Assembly (NCBI GenBank): GCA_937899935.1
Contig: CALCOW010000253.1
Location: 1-11,557 of the forward strand
Source: an uncultured Phycisphaerae bacterium
GTDB taxonomy: Bacteria > Planctomycetota > Phycisphaerae > Phycisphaerales > SM1A02
DNA: 11,557 bases
Direction of reading: 5' to 3'
Shown: positions 5,371 to 11,557 of the stretch, piece after piece
Layout of the letters: every line of letters starts with the position of its first letter
How positions within the stretch are numbered: the first letter of the stretch is position 1
Program-made: the position numbers and the translations under genes
The notes under the pieces: generated by a model
What the model was told of the DNA's origin: nothing
Database searches by the model: none
What the model saw: only the letters and a program-made list of their open reading frames with translations

Positions 5371-6397
5371 AAGCTTGCTGAGTTTGATTTCCTCTGACTA
5401 TGACGTCTGTCTTGTGGATTGTTCGCCGGCGATTGGTTTACTTACCTTTAACGCGCTACGCGCCGCTGATGATGCATTGATTCCTGTAGAGTCAGGATTC
5501 TTCGCAATGCGTGGGGCACACAAACAATTTCGTACTGTCCAGAATTTGATCAACCGAGTTGGAAGGCCACTTCAGTGTCATCTGCTTGCCACGATGTACG
5601 ACTCTGATTCAAAGCTGGCAACTACAATTCTCGAATCATTGCGACGCGACTTTCCAGGTGAATTATTGCGGACGGTGATTCGCCGTCATGAAGAGTTGCG
5701 TGAATCCGTAAGTATGGGCCAGCCAATTGTGGAATACGCGCCGCAGTCGACAGCGCATCAGGAATTCGAAGATCTTGCTGATGAATTAGTGCGTTTACGT
5801 ATATCGGCGGCACCGCAAGAAGAGTTTGTTGAACCTCGTCATGAGAGCCGCGTGCCACCACCAATTCCTGATCGTGGGCGCCGTGCCGCAGAGTTAGTGG
5901 CGCGCATCAACCGTGCCGAAATTGAAGCAAAGCAAATAGGAGAGCGACCGCCTGCTTCAGAGCAGCCAACTATTGAAGTAACGACTGGTGATCACTCACC
6001 TGCCGCCAGAGACGATCGTGACTCGGCATCGAAAGAACCTCCTGAAATTGAAGTCGAGAAGTTCTTAGGCGCTGAAGTGACCTCCGTTGGTGTGCGTTTC
6101 GTTCAGCCAGATTCAGGTGGACGCGTTGTTGCTGTTGCAGGGGATTTCAATGCTTGGTCTCCGATTAATCTCAAACGTAGTGAGCAAACTGGAACGATGG
6201 AGATCACGGTCCTCTTGCCAGAGGGACGCTATCGCTATCAGATTCTTGTTGATGGACAAGCGGGGCTTGACTCTTATAACGACCAACGGCAGAACGACCC
6301 GGCGATTGGCCCCTGTAATGTGCTGATTGTCGGCCGAGGCGACCAACCATGTCCCAACACATCGATCCCATTGACGAACTTGCCGAGCTCTTCCTAA
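5321..6397 (+). CDS. ParA-family ATPase, C-terminal part fused to a CBM48/AMPK-beta-like domain
   Basis: The frame continues the ATPase begun upstream; the TTG at 5321 is only the first possible start and probably not used. Residues 16-160 hold the second half of a ParA fold: Walker B DVCLVDCSP (Asp33), then TFNALRAADDALIPVESGFFAMRG, which is close to chromosomal ParA/Soj, and the terminal QEFEDLADEL helix. Residues 161-250 are a charged, proline-containing linker, probably disordered. Residues about 253-337 (nt 6077-6331) match the CBM48/AMPK-beta glycogen-binding fold: VAGDFNAWSPINL, then LPEGRYRYQILVDG and a closing CNVLIV. The first platform tryptophan is present (Trp279), while the position of the second is alanine (Ala314). 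The 3' end overlaps the next gene by 49 bases. ParA proteins do not usually carry such a domain. Carbohydrate binding is inference. Confidence 0.85.
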   Translation: MQRLKLHQRPDRDRRLESLLSLISSDYDVCLVDCSPAIGLLTFNALRAADDALIPVESGFFAMRGAHKQFRTVQNLINRVGRPLQCHLLATMYDSDSKLATTILESLRRDFPGELLRTVIRRHEELRESVSMGQPIVEYAPQSTAHQEFEDLADELVRLRISAAPQEEFVEPRHESRVPPPIPDRGRRAAELVARINRAEIEAKQIGERPPASEQPTIEVTTGDHSPAARDDRDSASKEPPEIEVEKFLGAEVTSVGVRFVQPDSGGRVVAVAGDFNAWSPINLKRSEQTGTMEITVLLPEGRYRYQILVDGQAGLDSYNDQRQNDPAIGPCNVLIVGRGDQPCPNTSIPLTNLPSSS

Positions 6398-7638
6398 CCT
6401 CAGCTGAGCCAGTTTCGTCAGGCAGTCAATCAGAATCACACCAAGGTGAGAGCAATTATCGTGCGGTGCCCAAAAGGGCTCGTCGTGAGCTGTTGCTTGC
6501 AGGTCATCTCCCAGTACGCGGTGGACTTTGGCTGCCACCTTATTTGGATCGTGTGGCAGCGAGTCAGGGGCCTACATGTCTGCTTCAGGAAGACGAAGGC
6601 GGCGTTCAAATTCAGTGCGCCAATGTGCCTGTTGATGCTATCGAGAGTTTGAGTAGTGAGAAAGATCTTGAACGCTTGATTGTTGACTTGGCGCCACAAA
6701 TTGCCTGTTGGATCCTTCTGGTGAGTGATCGAATGCACCCCGTCGATCTGGTGCGCAGTCGACCCGATCAAATAACACTTTTAACAAGTGCGGATCAAGC
6801 GGCCTTGGTTGCAGCGTATCGAACCATTAAAGTCATTGCTTTGGCAGCTCAGGAAGCAGAGATCCAATCACCTCAAGTAGACGTAACCGTGGTTGGATGT
6901 GATGAGCTTCGGGCAGCGCAAATGATGGATCGCCTCAAGATGACCACAGCATCGCACCTCGGTCTGCAATTGCGTCTTGCGATGACACTTCCTCGGATAG
7001 ATGTTCTTGAACACAGTCATCGCTCACTGCACTGTGAAGGCACGTTAAGTGAGGCGGTTCTCGACGTTATGACTGCGGTTCATGTGCCTTTGGCGCCTGA
7101 GAGAAGTGAGCCAGTCCAACTGAGTATCACGCCAGGGAATGAAGAGCCTCATCAGGAGTCTCGTCAACGTGTTGAGATTCCATCTCATGCAGGATCTGCC
7201 ACAGATCTTCGTGCAATTGGTGCTGGCCCGTCAGCAGACGAAGCTCAGCCATGTTCTGGGGAAACAAGCCCTGTTGGTAAAGGTGACTGGTCAGCCTTGA
7301 TTGCGGGATTGAAACCCTTGCGGCAGCGCTGTCCTTACGATCAGACCATTGAATTAGCGGTCGATACAGAAGGAAATCTCAATGTTCTCGGTTGGCACAG
7401 CCAACTTCGTCAACTCGTCATGGTTTGCTCATGGGCAACAGATCACCTGCCGCTGTTGACTGAAGCCTGTCATGCAGAGGGCCTGAAAGTCAGCGCGGCA
7501 TTACGCAAACATCTCTTGGCTGATAACGCTGCAGATTTAGATGATCTACGCCGCTGCGGTTTTGAACTTCACCTAGTTTTACCCGAAGATCCAAATCAGC
7601 GGCCGCGTTGCATCGCTTTCAATACAACCCACTCATGA
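6349..7638 (+). CDS. Degenerate MinD/ParA-like protein with unknown C-terminal domain
   Basis: A 429-residue protein with no family I can name with certainty. Residues about 46-245 look like a ParA/MinD/FlhG fold that has lost its nucleotide site. The segment LLLAGHLPVRGGLWLPPYLDRVA (48-70) sits where KGGxGKT and the following helix would be. ERLIVDLAP at about 108-116 occupies the Walker B area. SRPDQITLLTSADQAALVAAYRTIKVIAL (137-165) matches the conserved 'pdpaAltDAYrliK' strand-helix of FlhG/MinD. VDVTVVGCDELRAAQMMDRL then stands for the 'vvvN' strand. Residues 246-311 are low complexity. Residues 312-429 form a separate alpha/beta domain. The ATG overlaps the ParA-CBM48 gene by 49 bases with GAGG nearby, so the two are coupled. 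It is probably a partner or regulator of the ATPase. The assignment of the fold is by eye. Confidence 0.75.
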   Translation: MSQHIDPIDELAELFLTSAEPVSSGSQSESHQGESNYRAVPKRARRELLLAGHLPVRGGLWLPPYLDRVAASQGPTCLLQEDEGGVQIQCANVPVDAIESLSSEKDLERLIVDLAPQIACWILLVSDRMHPVDLVRSRPDQITLLTSADQAALVAAYRTIKVIALAAQEAEIQSPQVDVTVVGCDELRAAQMMDRLKMTTASHLGLQLRLAMTLPRIDVLEHSHRSLHCEGTLSEAVLDVMTAVHVPLAPERSEPVQLSITPGNEEPHQESRQRVEIPSHAGSATDLRAIGAGPSADEAQPCSGETSPVGKGDWSALIAGLKPLRQRCPYDQTIELAVDTEGNLNVLGWHSQLRQLVMVCSWATDHLPLLTEACHAEGLKVSAALRKHLLADNAADLDDLRRCGFELHLVLPEDPNQRPRCIAFNTTHS

Positions 7639-7648
7639 CATTTTTCTT

Positions 7649-8626
7649 TCACGCGCTGGGCAAAGCCATGTGAAGGAAACGCATCCAGTTTTGATGTTCA
7701 AAACCTTGGATTTCGACTGGGGACCATCCATGTTCGGCCAGCGCGAGGCTCAACGCACTGTATTTGGATGGATGATCAAGGCCTTCCGGCATTTCAGTAG
7801 GCTCAAAGCCGCCGTCAAGATCAGATCCGAGTCCGCAACCAGAACGATCACCCATGACTGACGTGATGTGTGTGATGTGATCCACACAATCACTAATTTT
7901 GGCTCGCCGATTTGGCGACAGAAATTGGCTAAACAAGTTCAGGCCAACCATGCCATCTCGCTTGCTGATTTCTTGAATATGCGCATCTTGAATGTGGCGC
8001 TGATTGCCCGGAATGAAGTGCCTTGCATTCGAGTGGGAAGCGATCACATGGCCTTGACTCATCGTAAGAAGCTGTTCCACTGCTGGATCAGCGAGATGAG
8101 AAAGATCATGCACAATGTGGTGTGCATCGAGCGCTTCAACAAGGTGACGGCCTTCATCAGTCAAAGGGTAACCCTGCGCGTTTCCACCAGCGTAGCGGCT
8201 TCCCATTGCCCACGTGAGGCCGACCATTCGTACGCCATGTTCGAACCACCAACTCACTTCGTCTGGGTTACGGATGGGGTCAGCACCCTCCATAAGTAAG
8301 ACAATACTTAAGCAGTCAGATTCAAGATTGAGATCATCGGTCGATCGTACTATTCGAAGATGCCCATCTTGCTCCAACTGTTCATAAACGCCCAGTTGTT
8401 GGCGACCGGCTTCATGGCACCAGTGACGTATGGCTTGGTCTTCTTGTGTTGCAATCATTTCAGCAGAAGGTGGCTCGGTGAAGATGGTTGCGAAGACCAA
8501 ATTCACTTGGCCTTCTGCAAGATCAGGCAAGCTAAGAGCCGCTTTCGATCGATCCCGACAGGCACTCGTGAGATCACGTCCCTGTACTGCGGCCCAGGCC
8601 ATATCGAGATGAGCATCAATCCACAT
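7649..8626 (-). CDS. Membrane dipeptidase (peptidase family M19)
   Basis: A 325-residue zinc-dependent dipeptidase of the renal dipeptidase family, TIM-barrel enzymes that cleave dipeptides, including D-amino-acid-containing ones. All metal ligands and catalytic residues are visible: His6 and Asp8 in IDAHLDMAW, the bridging Glu113 in LLMEGADPI, His177 in HDLSHL, His198 in ASHSNAR, and Asp269 in GLGSDLDG. The SHSNAR...NQRHI segment that binds the substrate carboxylate is also typical. The start ATG at 8626 is chosen because the protein then begins directly with the first metal motif and has GGAG nine bases upstream (8636-8639, minus strand). An earlier TTG at 8677 would add 17 residues without support. 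No signal peptide is seen, so it is probably cytoplasmic. It converges with the degenerate ParA-like gene, ten bases between stops, and the sequence is intact. Confidence 0.93.
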   Translation of the reverse strand: MWIDAHLDMAWAAVQGRDLTSACRDRSKAALSLPDLAEGQVNLVFATIFTEPPSAEMIATQEDQAIRHWCHEAGRQQLGVYEQLEQDGHLRIVRSTDDLNLESDCLSIVLLMEGADPIRNPDEVSWWFEHGVRMVGLTWAMGSRYAGGNAQGYPLTDEGRHLVEALDAHHIVHDLSHLADPAVEQLLTMSQGHVIASHSNARHFIPGNQRHIQDAHIQEISKRDGMVGLNLFSQFLSPNRRAKISDCVDHITHITSVMGDRSGCGLGSDLDGGFEPTEMPEGLDHPSKYSALSLALAEHGWSPVEIQGFEHQNWMRFLHMALPSA

Positions 8627-8747
8627 AAAACGAAACTCCGTATTAGACGAATCAATATGGCCAAAGAGAGGATTCAAGCACGCTGATCACCATGAAAGCG
8701 CATTAGGCTTTGATACCTTCGCAAGGAAGGAGTAGGGTAGTCGAATC

Positions 8748-9287
8748 ATGGAGAATTCGAGCGGCAATTTGGCAGACCTGAGTGATCAAGGCGATGGTGC
8801 GCTTGGTGCTCCAGTTGAATCACCTGAATCTGTCGGGACGACGCCTCGTGGCTTTGATCGTGTGGGGCGAAGACGTCTTTGGGGCTTGAGTCTGGCATTG
8901 GTTGCAGGCATATTGCTGGGTATTGCCGTCTCACTCAGTCCAGATCCCGAGGGGTTGGGAACCCACGCTCAGCTTGGACTTCCTGCATGTAGTTGGATGT
9001 CCGGCTTTAGTATCCCATGCCCAACGTGTGGCATGACGACCTCTTTTTCACATGCAGTTAAAGGTGAGTTGGGGCAGGCGTTCCTTGCTCAACCACTGGG
9101 GGCCATTTTGGCGTTGCTGACCGCCGTTGTTTTCTTGCTCGGTGTGTATGTAGCTTTGACTGGATCCTGCATTGCAAATCGACTTGCGGGCCCTTTTAGG
9201 GCTCGCTGGCTCTGGTCGTTCGGTGCGGTTGTGCTCTTGGCTTGGGGCTATAAGATTTTGGTGGTTACGACCGGGGATTCACCATGA
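8748..9287 (+). CDS. DUF2752 family membrane protein
   Basis: A 179-residue integral membrane protein matching the DUF2752 pattern. The function of the family is unknown. The N-terminal 40 residues are polar and probably cytoplasmic. TM1 lies at about 43-63, followed by a loop with the family signature IPCPTCGMTTSFSHAVKGELGQAFLAQP (Cys91, Cys94, then GMT), an invariant CPxCGxT motif that could bind metal or be redox active. TM2 is at about 116-137 and TM3 at about 155-174. A purine-rich AAGGAAGGAG lies about 15 bases before the ATG and GGG about 10 bases before; the spacing is a little long. It is the first gene of the operon, divergent from the dipeptidase. Its stop overlaps the next start by four bases (ATGA). 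Confidence 0.88.
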   Translation: MENSSGNLADLSDQGDGALGAPVESPESVGTTPRGFDRVGRRRLWGLSLALVAGILLGIAVSLSPDPEGLGTHAQLGLPACSWMSGFSIPCPTCGMTTSFSHAVKGELGQAFLAQPLGAILALLTAVVFLLGVYVALTGSCIANRLAGPFRARWLWSFGAVVLLAWGYKILVVTTGDSP

Positions 9288-9994
9288 ACTACTTCGTTAG
9301 GAAACTGTTTCTTTGCCTGGCCTTCGGTCTTGTGTCGTTGTCCGTTCTAGGCAACTCAGGTTGTGGTGTTATCAAGCTCGCTGGTGCGATGGCTCAGAAC
9401 TATGAATATCAGAAGCTTATTGAGGTTCATCCAGAGTACAGCGGCCTAGAGGACCATACCGCCGCCATACTCGTTGATGCAGACTACGCCATCCTCTTTG
9501 AGCATCCGCGCTTGATGGAAGTCGTCGCTGATCACATATCAGCTCGGCTTGCCAAAGAGGTTGATGGTATCCGCGTCTTGAATCCCCAAGCAGTACGTAC
9601 TTGGCAATATCAGACACCACAGTGGAACGCGATGCCCTTAAGTGAAGTGGCCGATGATCTGGGTGTCGACCGATTAGTACACATCGATCTTTATGAGTTC
9701 CGGCTCAATCCTCCGGGTAATCAGTGGCTCTGGGAAGGTGTCGCCGCCGCAACTGTTGGTTTGGCTGAGCGAGAGAGCTATGATCCGGATCAATACGCTG
9801 AAACTTTCAATATAGTCGCAGAGTTTCCAGATGTGCGGGGTGTGACCCGTGATGGCGCATCACAGAACGCAGTTGAAACAGGATTGTTGTCACGATTCGT
9901 TAAAGAAACGACTTGGTTGTTTTATACCCACACCGAGCCAAAGTATCCGGATAAATACAAGCCTGATATGAGTACGTCAGGGCAAAATCAATGA
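9284..9994 (+). CDS. Putative lipoprotein, first of a tandem pair
   Basis: A 236-residue exported protein of a family I cannot name. Residues 1-26 form a signal peptide (basic NYFVRK start, hydrophobic LFLCLAFGLVSLSVL) ending in NSGC. Cys27 is a plausible but relaxed lipobox cysteine, so membrane anchoring on the periplasmic side is likely. The mature part begins with a strand (AAILVDADYAILF), a helix (LMEVVADHISARLAKEV), then VLNPQAV, and the segment PLSEVADDLGVDRLVHIDLYEFRL. That order resembles the CsgG/GNA1162-type alpha/beta lipoproteins, by inference. The tail (about 215-236) is polar. It is coupled by four-base overlaps with the DUF2752 gene upstream and the second lipoprotein downstream. 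Confidence 0.82.
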   Translation: MNYFVRKLFLCLAFGLVSLSVLGNSGCGVIKLAGAMAQNYEYQKLIEVHPEYSGLEDHTAAILVDADYAILFEHPRLMEVVADHISARLAKEVDGIRVLNPQAVRTWQYQTPQWNAMPLSEVADDLGVDRLVHIDLYEFRLNPPGNQWLWEGVAAATVGLAERESYDPDQYAETFNIVAEFPDVRGVTRDGASQNAVETGLLSRFVKETTWLFYTHTEPKYPDKYKPDMSTSGQNQ

Positions 9995-10653
9995 TGAGGA
10001 TCCTTCAAATTCTGGCAGTCTTGCCGCTTCTCTCAATGGCAACGGTGAGTTGCAACATTGCGGCGCCAGTTGCCTATGTCATTGGCCCTGAGCCGAAGAT
10101 CAGTGCATTGCACACGATCGAAGACAAGCCGATGGTGGTATTTGTCGATGATCGGTTGGGAAGGGTTAGTCCAGCACGTTTGATACGCACACTTGGTGAT
10201 CAAACCAGTGAGTCGCTTCTGGATATGGAAGTGGTTGAGACGGTGTACCGGCCAGCTGATGCGATGTCATTCGTCAAACAGAATGACCGCTCTGATAATG
10301 TCGTGTCCAATCAAGATATTGCAGAGGCAGTTGGTGCCGATCAGTTACTTTACATTGATGTGGTGCGATTCGAATTGTCGTCAGGTGGTTATTCGAGTAA
10401 GCCTACGGCGGTGCTTAATGTGAAACTGCTCGATATGGAAGAAAAGGCAGTTGTGTTTCCCGATCCAGAAAGTGGGAGAGTGATTCATCAGCTCGTTGTC
10501 GAGTTACCTACGGTTGATATTGAACTGTATCGCTCGCTCTCAGGGCGTTCCCAGATTAAAGAGCAACTGGCGATTGAGTCTGGTGATGCCGTAGCGAGAC
10601 TCTTTTATGATTATGAGCCACGTACTCTCGGGAATCGGCTGGAATCAAGGTAG
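9991..10653 (+). CDS. Putative lipoprotein, second of a tandem pair
   Basis: A 220-residue exported protein. Residues 1-20 (MMRILQILAVLPLLSMATVS) are a short signal peptide and Cys21 a relaxed lipobox cysteine. The mature chain repeats the plan of its neighbour: strand (KPMVVFVDD), helix, the hallmark NQDIAEAVGADQLLYIDVVRFEL, which lines up with EVADDLGVDRLVHIDLYEFRL in the preceding protein, and then beta strands (AVLNVKLLDMEEKAVVFP) and RLFYDYEP near the end, which parallels WLFYTHTEP. The two are therefore probably ancient tandem duplicates. The start ATG overlaps the upstream stop (ATGATG); the second ATG, one codon later, is also possible. The function is unknown; an envelope role is inferred from the lipoprotein signal and the glycosyltransferase downstream. 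Confidence 0.82.
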   Translation: MMRILQILAVLPLLSMATVSCNIAAPVAYVIGPEPKISALHTIEDKPMVVFVDDRLGRVSPARLIRTLGDQTSESLLDMEVVETVYRPADAMSFVKQNDRSDNVVSNQDIAEAVGADQLLYIDVVRFELSSGGYSSKPTAVLNVKLLDMEEKAVVFPDPESGRVIHQLVVELPTVDIELYRSLSGRSQIKEQLAIESGDAVARLFYDYEPRTLGNRLESR

Positions 10654-10667
10654 GGGTAAGTCAGAGC

Positions 10668-11557
10668 GTGCTTTCGGTATTGCATCTCGTGGATCCTTCG
10701 TCACCAGGCGGTGGTGCTTTCACCCTCCGTATGATGGCTGATCTCATTGATCGTGATCGCGGCGCGCACCATCGTGTACTCATTCTGGGTAACCAGACCC
10801 ATGTGCGATTAGCTGAGCGTTGTGGACTCAAGCCAGTTGGATCCATCTGTGCGCCCCGTGGGGTGCGCTTAGCTGAGGGTGCCTTGCGGCAATGGATCGC
10901 GACTTCGGGTGGGGTCAATATTGTTCATGCCTGGACGATTTCATCCGCAGTGGTTGGTCGTGCCGCTTGTGAAGGACTGACGGCTGTTGTCTTTTCAGCA
11001 ACCATTGGACCTATTCGCAGCATTCCAACCATTCGTTGGTTGGGACAGGTTGCCGATGGTGGGGTTCGTATGATGGTCACGTCTGCCTCAATACAGCAAG
11101 AATATGCAGCGCTTGGATTGTCATCATGTGATATGAAGGTTGTACCGCCCTCAATCGATCCTGAGCTTATTGATGCTTCAAAAAGAACAAGCATTCGGGC
11201 CAAATGGGGCGTCGATGATGACACCTTCATTGTGGGGTTAATGGCAGAGCCACTACGTAGCGGTGATGCGCAACGCGCTGTCTCTGCAGTGAGTCGAGTT
11301 GCTTATTCTGGACACAAGGTTCGCCTCGTGATACATCCAGATGCCGCCAAGAGCACCAAGGCAAGGCAGTGGTCAGAGCAAGCAATGCCGGGAATTCGGG
11401 ATGTGATCATTATGGAAGAGGCGCTGGCCGAGCCATGGCACGTGCTGAGCGGCCTCGATGGTGTGCTCTTGATGAGTATGCCTCATTGTGACGTTGCATA
11501 CCACCCTTCGTTGATACAGCTTTTGCTCAGTGGAGTTGTGAGGCCAGATCTGGGCCA
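10668..11557 (+). CDS. Glycosyltransferase family 4-like protein, N-terminal part (cut by window edge)
   Basis: The frame is open for 296 codons from GTG 10668 to the end of the window without a stop. The translation begins LSVLHLVDPSSPGGGAFTLRMMADLI, the typical first strand and glycine-rich loop of GT-B glycosyltransferases of the GT4 type, followed by HHRVLILGN, VNIVHAWTISSAVVGRAA and the hinge segment MMVTSASIQQEYAALGL...VVPPSIDPELI. The second Rossmann half then starts with RAKWGVDDDTFIVGLMAEPLRSGDAQRAV and VRLVIHPDA. These enzymes transfer a sugar from a nucleotide donor to a lipid, glycan or protein acceptor in the cytoplasm. The donor-binding E-x7-E motif has not clearly appeared before the edge. 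GTG is chosen because AGGGG precedes it and the first strand follows at once. It lies 14 bases after the second lipoprotein, in the same operon. Confidence 0.8.
   Translation, partial: MLSVLHLVDPSSPGGGAFTLRMMADLIDRDRGAHHRVLILGNQTHVRLAERCGLKPVGSICAPRGVRLAEGALRQWIATSGGVNIVHAWTISSAVVGRAACEGLTAVVFSATIGPIRSIPTIRWLGQVADGGVRMMVTSASIQQEYAALGLSSCDMKVVPPSIDPELIDASKRTSIRAKWGVDDDTFIVGLMAEPLRSGDAQRAVSAVSRVAYSGHKVRLVIHPDAAKSTKARQWSEQAMPGIRDVIIMEEALAEPWHVLSGLDGVLLMSMPHCDVAYHPSLIQLLLSGVVRPDLG

Noticed and set aside
8627..8677. TTG start that extends the dipeptidase by 17 residues
   Set aside because: The family begins just before the H-x-D metal motif, and ATG 8626 has a well-placed GGAG.
7670..8686. Several plus-strand open frames opposite the dipeptidase
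   Set aside because: They are antisense to a gene with a full set of M19 catalytic motifs and show no domain of their own.

Overview
The window is about 11.6 kb of ordinary chromosome from a Gram-negative-type bacterium, at a GC content of roughly 50% by eye. I favour a planctomycete (Phycisphaerae-like) origin. The clues are many short-operon proteins without familiar names, relaxed lipobox signals, a tRNA with no encoded CCA, frequent TTG/GTG starts and a ParA neighbourhood of unusual architecture. This assignment is inference from gene style, not from a marker gene. I see no phage, transposon, CRISPR or plasmid signature.

Layout, left to right. Positions 1-398 hold the 3' end of a fabF-type ketoacyl-ACP synthase (+). 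Facing it is a PagL-like lipid A deacylase (426-1223, -). A gene-free stretch with a terminator-like hairpin follows, then a nucleosidase of the MTA/SAH phosphorylase superfamily (1693-2364, -). Divergent from this lies tRNA-Glu(TTC) (2438-2512, +), followed at once by a compound hairpin. Next is a two-gene operon: an unknown bitopic membrane protein (2607-3365) overlapping aroB (3362-4474) by four bases. A doubtful small ORF (4475-4705) and a hairpin-containing leader come next.

The most unusual part is 5044-7638. A ParA-type ATPase is split by a +1 frame change between Walker A/A' and Walker B. Its C-terminal half carries a long charged linker and a terminal CBM48/AMPK-beta-like glycogen-binding fold. 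The next gene overlaps it by 49 bases and encodes a 429-aa protein whose first half looks like a MinD/FlhG/ParA fold that has lost the P-loop lysines. Together they suggest an ATPase plus pseudo-ATPase pair linked to a carbohydrate-type cargo or sensing domain. The function is unknown.

A convergent M19 membrane dipeptidase (7649-8626, -) follows. Last is a tight four-gene operon (8748 to the window end, +): a DUF2752 membrane protein, two short lipoproteins that look like distant tandem paralogues, and a GT4-type glycosyltransferase cut by the window edge. Start/stop overlaps of four bases join the first three, which suggests a cell-envelope or glycan-related unit.
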